64,000 bases of DNA from Blasia pusilla. Taxonomy: Eukaryota; Marchantiophyta; Marchantiopsida; Blasiales. Shown here one piece after another: positions 40,477 to 52,187 of the stretch (its first letter is position 1; the number at the start of each line of letters is the position of its first letter). The position numbers and the translations under genes are program-made. The stretch covers positions 29,636,001 through 29,700,000 of the forward strand of contig CM114274.1 in the NCBI GenBank assembly GCA_050084515.1, given 5' to 3'. The notes beneath the pieces were generated by a model, which saw only the letters and a list, made by a program, of their open reading frames with translations, had not been told where the DNA came from and searched no databases.

Positions 40477-43400
40477 ATGCATAATATGACAAGCTTGCGG
40501 GGCCAATAAGACAAAACATGCAATGTTAGAGCCTTGTTAAATAAGTAGAAATAGAACAAAAGCAATGAATATGGATTTGAGTGGAATATATATATATTAA
40601 TAAATTAATAATTAATTTAATACTGTAATGGGTGATTATAAATATTAATAAAATATATTTAATATAGAAAAAATTTATCTCAATTTATTAGAATTTTTAT
40701 TTCAATTCATATTTGATGGAAAAAGGGAATAAAAATTTAATGGAGGAGTGGATTTTGTTCCAATTTTATGGAAAGATAAAATTACTTAGTGTATTGGAAT
40801 ATCATTTAAATTTGAAAGGAGGATTGTAATGACTAAGAACTCTTCTACGATTTTAGAAATGTTAATGGAATGTTATTACTACGCTTCTACGATTTTAGAA
40901 AATAGAAATCTTATTTAAAATTTGAAATAAATACTATGATCATTCTTTGAAATAAATTTTCTAATTCACATGTGATATTTTGGGAAAGGAAAATTAATTT
41001 TAATGTTAAAATTTTTTTATTTTGTTAATTTAAATTTGCTAAAATTTTGGTTAGTGAATGTTATTTTGGTGGGAAGAATAGAAGGGGAAGAATAGTTATT
41101 GTTTGAGCTCTTAGAGAAGAGTGAAATTATTTAAGGGAGATAGTTGTTATGTAAAGGTGAAATTTTCTTACTCTTTTAAGATTTTAAAAAGTGGAAATTA
41201 TACTTAAAATTTAAAATTAAAGAAAATTTGAAAATTCAAACATAAATTAAAAAAAGCCATTATTGACACCTTTTTTTTAAGGCCCTATTGACAGGTTTTA
41301 ATTGGACAGGAAAATATTTTTTCACGTGTTGTGGTTGGGCAAGAAGAAAAAAGTTTTATTTCCCGTGCGTCGCAAGGGAAATAAAAAATTGATAAAGACG
41401 GCGAATAAAGTTTGATAACGAAAAGAATAACACAAAATAAGAAAGCTAGATATCTTTTTTGATGCATATACTTGGTTGAAGAAAAAAATTCCTTTATTGT
41501 GGAAAAATAATTTATCCCTTTTCCAATCCCCATCTTTCAATAATTTAAGGAAAATCGTTGATTTTGAGGATTTTATACCCAAAATATTGATTAAAATTTT
41601 CTCCCAATCAAACTTGAAAAGAAATAAGTTGAAATAAATTTTTACAGAGTAATTCTTTTCCCATCAATGTCCCATTATCCTTTTCTCCCAAAGTAAGGAT
41701 AAAGTTTCCCTCAACCAAACTTTAAATTAACTTCTGCTATAATTTTTGTTGGATTATCTGAACCTTTAAAAAATAGTTCTAGAATGAGAAAAGATAAGAA
41801 AAATGAGGGAGACTCAAAAATATTTCATTGGGGAAACTTTTTAGATTTTAATTTATGAAAAAAAGTATTTATTGTAAAGTCAAATTATTTAGTTATTATT
41901 AAAACCTTACCCATTCTTGTTTTCTGCTTAGTATAAGGGATTTAAAAAAAAAACTTCATGAATTGGCTTCATGGACAAATTTGAGCAGGTGATATTGAGT
42001 CGTCGGTCTTCAAAGTGAGTAATGCCCTTAATAGTATGATTTCAAGATTTTTAACTACTTCAACACATTTCTAAAATAGGAAAATAGGAAACTTTGAAGA
42101 GAACATTGAAATTGGTCAAATAATGAAACACTCCGAACATAAAAGATGAAAGAATTAAACTTGAAAAATATTTTTCCACAAAAAGGTTAAAACATGAGAA
42201 TTTTACCAAGCTTCTCCCTTAATAAATTAAAAAAAACCTCCAAAAGAAAAGAATCAACTTCCAATTTCAAATTTGGAGAAAAAAAAATAGAAAAATGAAA
42301 GGAGAAAACTTTTTAACATCTAGTCTCCCTAAATTATGTAAGAACGACTCGCTATTTGAAAAGATGAAACCACATCACCACACCTTCTTTAGTTTTTTTT
42401 TTTTAAGTTTACATATGTAAGCAACAAGGGGTCCTTAGTGAACATGTGGCAACTCGTGGGCATAATTGGTAGTACTATAGATATCAGATTCAATTTAAAA
42501 AGAAAGGCATCCTAGATTCTCTTTCCTAGTTATGATTGTGTGATCTTAAATTATGACACACATCACATACTTGGAGAGTTCAATCAATTACTATACTTTG
42601 GGTCGAAACTTTGTGCATCATTATAATGGAAATAGGTTTTGGTAAGCAATTATAAGATAGTTAGAAGGAGAAAAGTACGTACAAAGTATCATGGTGTAAT
42701 AGACTGGTGTAATGTGTTGCAACTTGTGAATGGAACACGTAAGATTTATTTAAAGGGATGTCTTTAAAGGTCATAACTTCCTTTTGCATGCTTGAGAAAC
42801 GAAAATGTTAGTGGATGAGAACTAGTGTGGCGGCCCAAATGTGGAATGGGGTATTATTAAAAAGATAATAATATGAAAATATAAATGTACACATATATAG
42901 AAAAGAGACCCACAATATAATTTTTTAAAAAAATGTATATAAGGCATTAATAGAAGAGGAGGAGAGATATGAAGAAGGGACACAAATCAATTTTGTGGTC
43001 GTGTATAGTAGTCTCCAATCCAAATAGGGAGACATAACATTATGTATGCCTTCAATACAAACTACCGAGCAGAATATCTTCAATACAATACAAAAATGGA
43101 ATTTTTTTTTTCTTAAAATATAATACGAATAAGTTCACAATATAAATTTATGGGTTGATTAGATAAATTACATTGTCCATAGTACAAAATTTCAATTTAA
43201 TGTTTTGGGGAAATAGGGAGATGAATACATTAGTGTGCAAACCAAGGAAGGGAGAGAGATGAATACATTAGTATTAGTGTGCGAACTTGGGGAGATGAAA
43301 ATAATAATGTGATAATGATAAAGATCATACTATAGAAAAAAATAAAATGATATGCAATGAAATGCTACAATACATAGCAAATCAATATAATACAGAGGTA

Positions 43401-43480
43401 TAAACCACAAACTAGTATAGGCGAATCAATAATAAATGCCATAATAGCAAAAGAGTTAAGCAATAATATGTGAGAGGATT
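40477..43480. other. AT-rich sequence without recognisable gene
   Basis: About 3 kb of very AT-rich DNA downstream of the H2 terminus. Short frames (such as those on the minus strand at 41285-41582) have low-complexity Phe/Lys/Ile composition and no domain. A small perfect palindrome, TTTATTTCCC and its complement, flanks GTGCGTCGCAA near 41354-41384. No terminal repeats of a known element were found. Confidence 0.5.
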
Positions 43481-43503
43481 CAATACAAGAATATAAGAAA
43501 TAT

Positions 43504-43675
43504 GCCCATTAATACGAATCCGTATAAGAGTGAGAGTGTAGGAATGACGGCCAATACATAAAGATAGAAAATACAAAATGACAAGGAATACGTAAAGATG
43601 GCCAATACCCAATTAATATGAATCCGCACAACAAGTAAGAGTGTAAGAGTTACGATTAATACATAACGATGGCCA
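43504..43675. repeat. Degenerate direct repeats, about 60-105 bp apart
   Basis: CCCATTAATACGAATCCGTA, then AGAGTGAGAGTGTAGGAATGAC and GGCCAATACATAAAGAT (43504-43567), recurs as CCAATTAATATGAATCCGCA, then AGTAAGAGTGTAAGAGTTACG and ATACATAACGATGGCCAAT (43609-43676). Further partial copies (AAATACAAAATGACAAGGAATACGT-like) lie between. Confidence 0.65.
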
Positions 43676-43680
43676 ATGCA

Positions 43681-45854
43681 TTAAGACGCGAATACAGAAG
43701 ACGACGACGAATACGTTAAGAACCTAATCGTATTCATCCAATATTCTTTTTCTATGTCATAGTATGGATCTTGCAAACATTGTAGTGCAACTGCATAAAA
43801 TATTGTGTTCTGCACGCACTTGGGAGGGAACCGTAAAATACGCGCTTTAAGCTCAGGCAGTAAAGATAGTTTAGAATAATGAACATGATGGTTGAGGAGA
43901 TAAATTACTAAAAAAAATTGACAAGATTTACACATGAAAAAAATTACCAATTATCGGAGGATTTTTCTTTAGCTCACGGAATGACGTTGCCCATATCTTT
44001 GTCTAATTGCTCATGCGGCTCATTTTCAGCTGATGACTCAATGTTCCTAATGTGTGTGATTGAGGCCGAGGTTATTAGCATGCCTTAAGTGGGCATATAG
44101 TGGTGGAAAACTCAGACATGACTCTCCTCTAGCAACTAAGGCATGCCATCCAATCTAATTTTTGAAAAGTCAATGGAAGATTTTGGTGCTTAAGGATAAA
44201 GTAGTCATGAATGACATTTTCCAAGGTAGTAGTAGGAAAGAGTATGAGTTCTATTCACAAATGTGATTTTTGTGTTGTAGCAGTTGCTAGTTGCCTTGAG
44301 AGAAAGATTGTGCGATTGAAATGAGTTTTGGATGCTTCTCCAAATAGCCATCACTCAAGAAAATTATCGCTTGGTGGTAGACTATTGACATTGGAAAAGG
44401 AAATGTATTGCATTTGATAATTTAACACACTTGATTTCCTTCCTTTGATCTCTTCCTAAAGTCTCATTGCTCATCATACTCTTAAAATAGAAAACGAGTA
44501 AGGTATAACAAGGAATATACCCAATTTCTTGGAAAAACTTGTTACGATAATATCTTTTTACGATTATCCAATCAAAATACAAAAAAACTCCATTCAATTA
44601 TCAATGGCAACGTCGTTGTTACGATTATTTCCGATAATACAATATCATTTTGAGATTTTTGAGCATATTCGAGGGTTTGATGTAACTATTGTCACTTCAG
44701 CCAACACACAAGATGAGACTGTAATTTTGTGGAGTGGCTTTTTGCAAAAAGATTTACCATTGTTGAAAAATGTGGAAGTCGATTTGATTGAGAGTTCCAA
44801 GAATATGTAATTATGACATGCTTTTTACTATGGAGAGCATGAGGTATACAAGGGCAATTGCAAAAAGCAATCCTTATCACCACTAGAGCCATTCCAATTG
44901 CAATGAGTCCTTGGCTCTTGTGGGCCGTATTATCATACTAAAGTGTAAGGGGAAATGTTTGCTTGTGGTACCTATGGTTTGGTCTATGCCCCAATGTAAA
45001 AAAAAGCATTTGGTTATATGATGATTTTTCCATTCAATGCAACTTGATAATAATGGTTTCAAGTAAATTATTCCTATAAAGGCAATTAACTACAATTGTA
45101 GGAGATTTGTTAGCTACTTGACTCTTTATGTGACTATTGGAAGGGAGAATAACTTTACACCCAATTGCAATAAATTAAAATTAATGGAAGGTACTGTGAT
45201 ATATCCATTCATGGACGTTTGAGTTAGAAGGAGCATTGATGCTAATGCTTTGGGAGAAGGTAGGCTTCACCGGAACATCTTTGTAAAGCAGCAATGTTGA
45301 GTGAAGTGACATTATATCAATGCAAACATATAAGTTGCCTATCCTCGTTTATATAGTCCATGAATACCTACTTAAAATAGGGAACTAGATATGTGAAAAA
45401 ATAGACATAAGGGGACTTCATTATGATGGGATATATATTGGAGGTAATTGCTTAAGATCATCAAGTATTCCAAGCTTTTTGGAAAAAGAATTTAAGTATG
45501 GAGATGGGAAACATGATGTAGTTTCATCGCAATAATGTGCGATAGTCAAGGCGTGAGAATAGAGTAGTGATCAATAATAATTATCTTTGCATTTTACAGA
45601 AGAGTATATTGGTTAGAAGAAATTTTCATTTATGGTAAGTCCCCTTCATCGATATTGCAAATGTAGAGTGTAGGGTTGTGGCTTCCTTATGAAGCCTAGT
45701 TGCAATCATGGTTGCAAAAGAAATGGACAAATCGGTCCCTAGGACGGACATGGTCAGATATGTTATGGGACATGCATTGCAAGAGGTGGGATCCACACTT
45801 ATAGTTCATGATGGAAGGAAGGGCAAGCGAATAGGGTTGCATAAAAGAAAAATG
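43681..45854. other. Intergenic sequence, no confident gene
   Basis: Two modest frames stand out but cannot be assigned. The first is 43681-43950 (minus), with LKARILRFPPKCVQNTIFYAV and CLQDPYYDIEKEYW. The second is 44529-44810 (plus, 93 codons), with [20 protein letters not shown] and [12 protein letters not shown]. Neither shows a motif I can name. The rest is AT-rich and featureless. Confidence 0.35.
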
Positions 45855-46120
45855 CCCAACGGGTCCTCCGCCCGGGTTTTTTTGGCAAGACAATGGCTGG
45901 CGTGGGCTCAGGACGTGGGAACGGGTGTGGGCTTGGCAAGGTAGGGGTCGAACGCGTGTGGTGGCTATGAGCCCTTTCTTGGCCCGTAGGGCGGGCTCAA
46001 CGTGCTGGTATAAGCCGTACGCGGGCTTGATGGGCTACAAAATGGCTATAGGCTGGCCGAGCTTGGGTCTATATTATGGGCGAGGCGGTCTCTGGTGCCC
46101 GCTGTGCGTATCTGGGCCGG
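45855..46120. repeat. GC-rich tract with GGGCGGGC/GGGCTTG phrases
   Basis: Repeated phrases such as CGTGGGCTCAGG, GTGTGGGCTTGGC, GTAGGGCGGGCTC, GCGGGCTTGATGGGC and GGCTGGCCGAGCTTGGG stand out from AT-rich flanks. They are complementary in style to the GCCCGCC tract at 57300-57960. Such tracts are common inside plant hAT-type elements. Confidence 0.55.
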
Positions 46121-46699
46121 CATAGACATGTATGTCCGAAGAACAAACATGGACTTTGTCCGTGTGCAACCTTGCAACGGAAAGTGGGACAATAAGGGGA
46201 GAGGGAATGGATATGGAGGGAGGAAGAAATGAGAGATTATGAAACACGAGGGCAAGTGGAGGTACGAGAAAGAAGGGGAAGGTGGGGCTCACGTGGATAA
46301 GTCCTTCCATAGGACGGACGGACGGACGTAAGTCCACGGATATGGACATGTCTGCGCGCACGAAATTTTCCTACATGCAACCTTAGTAGCAACAATACTA
46401 GTGGTAGGGATGTGTAAATATTGTGGTAGAGATCATTGACCAATACTTGAGCATAAAGTTATAAAAAAAGATTTTTCCATAACCAAGTGGGGAAGTGATT
46501 AGTAATAGTCCAAAACATTTAACTTTAATTGATGGAAATAGCTATTGCTATCCAAGATTGAGAGTGTCAAAAGGTAATACACATTGAAATATGGAGGTGG
46601 GTCAAGACAAAAATAATGGTAATATATGGAGTGAAGTTACATATTCTCCTCAATGAAAGAGGATGAATATGTAAAAATCCCTCTATAAATATATTGAGC
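46121..46699. other. Intergenic sequence with a GGAC microsatellite
   Basis: Holds a short GGAC repeat (GGACGGACGGACGGACG near 46312-46328). Two similar phrases, CCGTGTGCAACCTTGCAAC (46160) and CCTACATGCAACCTTAGTA (46370), are also present. No gene. Confidence 0.5.
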
Positions 46700-46956
46700 T
46701 GAACTTCAGTTTACTTCATGCCCATGGTGTATGTAGAACTCTTGCAAAGTTTCAAGCAAAATGGAGTTGTGATCAAAAGCTAAAAAATTGTTAAGTTAGT
46801 TTTGAACTTATGCCCGTAAACCTTCAATAAAAATGGGATCTTTTCATTTACCATCTTGTCCAACTATCTCATCTAGATCTGAATTTTGGTACACATGATC
46901 CCCAAGGTGGATATAGCTCTCTTAGAAAGTTTCAAGAAAAATGGAGTTGTGACCAA
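46700..46956 (+). repeat. Satellite units left of the copia insertion (about 1.4 copies)
   Basis: Begins near GAGCTGAACTTCAGTTTACT and runs to GGAGTTGTGACCAA at 46956, where the copia LTR starts. The sequence is the same repeat as 52188-53720 (ATCTCATCTAGATCTGA, GTACACATGATCCCCAAGG, CAAAGTTTCAAG, ATGGAGTTGTGACC). Confidence 0.88.
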
Positions 46957-47268
46957 TGTGGAAAACTACTAAAGAAGCATAACTGGTGGAAAACGACTCT
47001 CACACTTACACACCACCATAGAGAATAAAATTTGCAATGAGAGAATGAGTGGAGGTTGGTCCCCTCCTCAATTATATAGGGTATGTAGAAGCAACCCTAA
47101 TCCTAACCTTAACCATAGTCTCATGTTAGACTAACTTTGATTAACTAACCCTAGTTAAGATAATCGCGCTTAATTGACTAACTAAGATTAAGCTTCCCTA
47201 CTTCATGTGAATACCAAATATAGCAGTTCAGATGTCTCATGAGCTTGATTGTAACTCAATCTTCAATA
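46957..47268 (-). repeat. 3' LTR of the copia element
   Basis: 312 bp, nearly the same as 51882-52187. In element orientation it starts TATTGAAGATTGAG, probably from an original TG start, and ends TTTTCCACA. It is preceded on the minus strand by the polypurine tract GCTTGAGGGGGAA (47269-47281). Confidence 0.92.
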
Positions 47269-49135
47269 TTCCCCCTCAAGCTCATATCAATATCTCTAAC
47301 CCCTAAATTATTTCTAGACATCTCAAACTTATCTCTAGACAATGCCTTTGTAAAGATGTCAGCAATTTGTTGATCTGTACATATACACACAAGATCAATT
47401 TCTCTTGCAAGCACTTTCTCTCTGATAAAATAAAAGTGCACCTCAACATGTTTTGTACGAGCATGAAACACAAGGTTATTAGCAAGATTGATGCTACTAA
47501 TATTGTCTGCATATATTACATTAGGTCCTAAGTTATTAACACCAATCTCAACAAGTAATCGATGAAGCCACACCGCCTCACATGCTACATTGGTTGCTCC
47601 TCTGTACTTAGTCTTTATTGAAGATAATGAAACAGTAGGTTGCTTCTTTGAAGCCCAACTTATAGCTACGCTTCCCAAAGTAAATGAATAACCAGATGTG
47701 GAGTGTCGATTAGACACGCTTCCTATCCAATTAGCATATGTGAATCCTTGTAATTGAAAAATCAGAGAAGGTTCAAATTGAAGCCCAAATTGAATAGAGA
47801 ATTTCACATAATCCTCCTTACAACATCAAGGTGAGGTTTTCGAGGTGCTTGGATAAACTGGTTCTCTAGGCCAACAGCATAGCTCAAATCTAGTCTGGTT
47901 ATAGTTAGATAGATCAAACTTCCAACCATGCGTATGTACATATTAGAATCTGCAAGCAACTCTCCTTCATCCACTCTTAGCTTCACACTCTGGTCCAACG
48001 ATGTAGAGATTGGCTTACAAGCCGTCATACCATATTTTGAAAGCATATGAAGAGCATATTGTCGTTGTAGTAACCACATGCGCTCTCCAACCTTGATAAA
48101 ATCAATACCAAGGAAGTACTTGAGTTCTCCCAAGTCCTTCATACCAAATTCTGCTTATAACTTAAGCTTGACTTGTTTTACCATTTCTTCAATACTCCCA
48201 GTAATCAAGATATCGTCAACATACAATACAATGAGAACTGTATGATCTTGTCATCTCAAGACATATAATGAGGAGTCACAATCACATACCCAAAAATCCA
48301 ACTCTTGTAGGACGTATGTAATCTTGCCATACCAAGCTCTTGGAGCTTGTTTGAGCTTGTATAGAGCTTTCTTAAACCTACATACGCAAAATGGAAACTT
48401 GGGATGCTCGTATCCACGTGGTTGAGTCATATATACCTCCTCGTATAGATCTCCATTCAAGAAGGAATTCTTGACGTCCATGTGATGTAATCTTCACTTC
48501 TTACTTACTGTAACTACAACCACTGTTCTCGTAGTCGCAATCTTTGCAACAGGGCTAAATTTTTCCTCATAATCGATGCCATATTGTTGTGCATAGCCCT
48601 TAGGCATAAATCTTGCTTTGTATTTGTTAATTGTATCATCTTGATTACGCTTGATTTTGTAAACCCATTTGTAACCAATAGCTTCCTTACCAGAAGGTAT
48701 ATCAACCAACTCCCATGTCTGTTGATGTCTTAATGCAACAAAATCTTCCTCCATAGCTTCAATCCATTCGACTTTGCTTGCAACTTCTTCAAAATAACTC
48801 GGCTCCTGTTCTTGAAGGGTAGTCATCATATGTGCATGATGCGTCATAAGGAAACCTTCATTTATGAATCTATGAACTGGATGTGTAACTCTACTTGATC
48901 TACGAAGTTGTTGTTTAGAGGTAGATGCCTCTGACACTTGACTCGAGCTCTGACTAGTGTCAACAAATTGAATACGTACGCTTCCCGTCCATGGACTCAC
49001 ACATTTAATTGATGAATCTAGAACTTCTCCTAATCGTGCACTACTACTTGGGGAAGTTGAAGACAATGTCTGTTGGTTTACAGTCATATTCCCCCCCTCA
49101 ATAGAGATGGAATAGGCTAAGATGGAGCATAGCAT
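47256..49135 (-). pseudogene. Copia reverse transcriptase and RNase H
   Basis: From 49135 downward the order is: VEWIEAMEEDFVALRHQQTWELV, GYKWVYKIKRNQDDTI, KARFMPKGYAQQYGIDYEE, a stop near 48492, then [18 protein letters not shown] and [15 protein letters not shown]. The catalytic YVDD lies near 48212-48223 (VLYVDDILITG) in a separate frame. Next come MKDLGELKYFLGIDFI and RNase H with ANWIGSVSNRHSTSGY, SWASKKQPTVSLSS and KHVEVHFYFIREKV, ending inside the 3' LTR edge. All are standard copia Pol blocks. At least three frameshifts or stops. Confidence 0.93.
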
Positions 49136-49161
49136 GACTTTAGCTCATCAAAGACAACATC

Positions 49162-50524
49162 TCAACTAATAGTAAGCTGCTTAGAGGATAGAATGTAGCA
49201 CTTATATCCCTTAGTTCCATCAACATAGCCAATGAAGATACATCTTTCAGACTTGGGGTCTAATTTCTGACGTCTCTCAGAAAGAACATGAGCATAACAA
49301 ATACAACCAAACACTTTCAAGAAGGAAAAATCACGCTTTCTTCCTGTGAAGACTTTGAATGGAGTTTTATCATGAACTTCTACTGTTGGAGTTCGGTTGA
49401 TTAAGAAGACTGCATATGCTACAGCCTCTGCCCAATACACCTTAGGCATGTTCTTCTCATTCAGCATAGCTCGTGCCGCTTCAGCAATATGTCAATTCTT
49501 CCTCTCAGCAAGTCACTTGACATTGGATGGCATTCTGACATAAATAGTCATCAAACTCTGTTGAAAGATATTCTCCTCCTCCATCACAACGCAATTTCAA
49601 AATGTGTTCTCCAATCTGCTTCTCTACTAGACTTGTGAATGTTTGGAACATTGAGAATACTTGTGACTTGGCTTTCAGAAAGTATACCCATATATACCTA
49701 GAGAAGTTATCAATAAATGAAACAAAGTACTGGTAACCACTAAGGCTATGCTGTGATGTTGTCCACACATCATTGTGGATCAACTCCAATATCTTGGATG
49801 CTCTTCTACATTGCTTTGGAAAAGGAAATCTAGCTTGTTTTCCAAATTGGCAAGTAGAACATACCTCTAACGTAGCAGGACTAGCTAATTTAGGGAGTCA
49901 TATTACTATATTAAATGATGAAAGACTCTATAATCTTTGAAGATTTATATGTCCAATTCTTTTATGCCACATATTTAGATCTGTGACTTGTTGGCCGGTT
50001 TGACCATACATTACTGTTTAAATCTCTGGCATAGAAACATATAATTTGAACATTATGCCAGATCTAGTTCCTTTGGCTATCGTAGTCCAGTCATCCATAG
50101 TTTCAATGAAACAACCATCTACGTTAAACTTTACTTGATAACCCTGTTCTATTATCTGTCTTATAGAGATAAGGTTTCTTGTAATGGTAGGAACATAGAC
50201 AACATTTCCAAGAGCACAAAAACCATATGATGCTATTGGAACTTTACCGGTATGCGTGATATGATATTGAGTGTCATCTCCTATGATCACAATTGCAGGA
50301 TCTTTCACGGGCTGCAACCTACTGAACCATTTAGCTTGTGAGGTCATGTGATTTGATGCACCAGAGTCAAGGTACCAATGTGTTGTCGAGTCTTTCTTGA
50401 CTATTGCTCCCATATGATGAGTCATGACTAAGAGATGCTCCGTTTGTGAATGTTGTTGTTCTTGGTAGTGCTCTTGGTGTTGTTGCTCCACATAGTTTTG
50501 TTGCTGTAAGGCTCTTGTTCTCAT
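49162..50524 (-). pseudogene. Copia protease and integrase
   Basis: Protease: WYLDSGASNHMT near 50365, with the D-S-G triad. Then the GAG-pre-integrase region (LNMWHKRIGHINLQRL), the CSTCQFGKQARFPFP zinc-binding end, and integrase core Asp residues in LIHNDVWTT (about 49785) and LRCDGGGEYLS (about 49590). The Glu region is LAERKN (about 49495-49510). The C-terminal part reads VYWAEAVAYAVFLINRTPT to ERCIFIGYVDGTKGYKC. Stops near 50015, 49900 and 49505. Confidence 0.92.
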
Positions 50525-51090
50525 ATGTGCCTTCTTCTTGCAACAAAACTTTGCATAGTGATCCTTTATCCCACAATAATTGCAAGATCCACGGACCCTC
50601 TATTGTTGACCTCGACCCCAACGGTTTTCACCATCACCACCTTATGATTGAGTGATGTTATATTAAGTGCCTCTTCCTCCATATGCTTGATATCCATCAC
50701 GACCACAGAAGCTTTTACCACAACCCCTACCTGTGTTTCATCCATAACCTGCAAATAACGCACTCTCTTGCAGACTAGACGAGCTACTACTGCCTACTAG
50801 GCGCATCTTTTCATTAATTAATAGAGGGACTAACTCTTGAAAGGTTGGATACTTCTCTCTCATAGAGACAGAGGTCTCAAAGGACTTGTAATCCTTTGGA
50901 AGACCTTGAAGAGTGAACAAAATCAGATCATCATCTTCTACTGTCGCTTCAATGTTATTCAATTGATGAACAATATGTCTTATACTCAAAATATAATCAT
51001 TGATGCTCTACGATCCTTTTCTCACTTCGATCAATTATTGTTTCAATTGAAGCTTTTTGGCCTTTGTAGATAAGTGGAACAACTTTTCCA
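50525..51090 (-). pseudogene. Copia gag
   Basis: Contains ILFTLQGLPKDYKSFETSVS, then MREKYPTFQELVPLLINEKM, the conserved end of copia-type gag (UBN2 region), a Gly-rich stretch and a zinc knuckle CNYCGIKDHYAKFC (about 50540-50582) with exact C-x2-C-x4-H-x4-C spacing. A TAG lies shortly before the knuckle. The N-terminal part toward 51300 is broken by shifts. Confidence 0.85.
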
Positions 51091-51859
51091 ATGCATTCCA
51101 GGTCTCCTTCGGAATATCAACATCTTGAATGTGATCTATCATCGGCGAACTAACCGTTATTGAAATGTAGTGGATTACTTGCCTTACGTATTTGTTTCAG
51201 ACGTGAACATTCAAGTCTGTTGAGTCATCTTCTAGCTTGGCTCATCATCTGTGACAAGCTCCCATAGTTCTTGACCCATGAGAAATTGTTTCATGTGAAA
51301 CTTCCAGACATTGTAATTCTGCTTATCTAGCTTCTCGCTTGTGATTGTTGCTGAGGAATACTCCATGACGAATGATTTCACTCACAAAAACGTAACTTTA
51401 GGCTCTCTACTGCTCCAATTGAAACATAGATTACTCCTACACAAAATTAACCTGAAATTTTCCAAAATTGATCAATTGTATGAAAGAACTAGTCGAAATT
51501 GGCCTGTAGAGAGCAAACTCCACAACTTTTCTTCACTAATTGCATTTTCCTACACTGAAATTGCTATTGCAGGAGCTCAGAATGTCAGAATCAAGCGATT
51601 TTGGATGGGTTGGAAAGCTCTTGACAAGCTCTATAAGATAATCAGATCCGGCCTATGATATTGTTCTAACTTTTGCAGACCCAGATGGCTACATCGATCA
51701 GGAAAGCCTTAAAAAACTCCTCCAAAGTTTTATCACCGTCAAAACTCCACCTGAAATCTGCACCCACTGAGCTCTCAACAAAATTTCCTTCTCCCAAAAT
51801 GAAGTTATGCCTTCTCTTGCTTCTCTTCTCTCCTCAAACACCTAGAATTTCAAGTGATG

Positions 51860-51881
51860 TTCTCCTATCGCTCTGATATAA
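51860..51881 (-). other. Primer-binding site of the copia element
   Basis: On the minus strand the bases next to the 5' LTR read TATATCAGAGCGATAGGAG. TATCAGAGC matches the plant initiator methionine tRNA 3'-end complement (TGGTATCAGAGC) used by most copia elements, with the first bases changed. Confidence 0.8.
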
Positions 51882-52187
51882 TGCGGAAAACTGCTAAAGA
51901 AGCATAACTGGTGGGAAACGGTTCTCACACTCACACACCACCATAGAGAAAAAAATTTGCAATGAGAGAATAAGTGGAGGTTGGTCCCCTTCTCAATTAT
52001 ATAGGGTATGTATAAGCAATCCTAACCCTAACCATAACTATATTCTCGAAGTTAGACTAAATGTGATTAACTAACCCTAGTTAAGATAATCGCGCTTAAC
52101 TGACTACTAAGCTTCCCTACTTCATGTGAGTACTAAATGGAGCAGTTCAAGTGTCTCATGAGCTTGAGTGTAACTCAATCTTCAATA
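51882..52187 (-). repeat. 5' LTR of the copia element
   Basis: 306 bp and roughly 90-93% identical by eye to 46957-47268. Differences include a missing ACTAAGATTA-like stretch near 52112. It lies beside the primer-binding site on its internal side and satellite on its outer side. Confidence 0.92.

Larger units (their letters stand above)
46957..52187 (-). mobile_element. Ty1/copia LTR retrotransposon inserted in a satellite array
   Basis: On the minus strand the order is LTR 51882-52187, primer-binding site, gag, protease, integrase, RT, RNase H, polypurine tract and LTR 46957-47268. Integrase before RT is the Ty1/copia order. Flanks ACCAA (46952-46956) and ATCAA (52188-52192) are a probable 5-bp target duplication with one change, and the satellite unit resumes in register on the other side. 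Full length is about 5.2 kb. Stops and shifts in all domains show it is dead. Confidence 0.95.

Noticed and set aside
41354-41384. CCCGTGCG palindrome resembling the Helitron terminal hairpin
   Set aside because: No CTAGT or CTTA tail at the proper distance; treated as a chance palindrome.
44529-44810. 93-codon plus-strand frame in AT-rich DNA
   Set aside because: No motif, no neighbours that support it, and length expected by chance in 6 kb; mentioned only in the intergenic entry.
45708-45944. 78-codon frame at the edge of the GC-rich tract
   Set aside because: Ends in repetitive Gly/Arg-rich sequence and has no domain.
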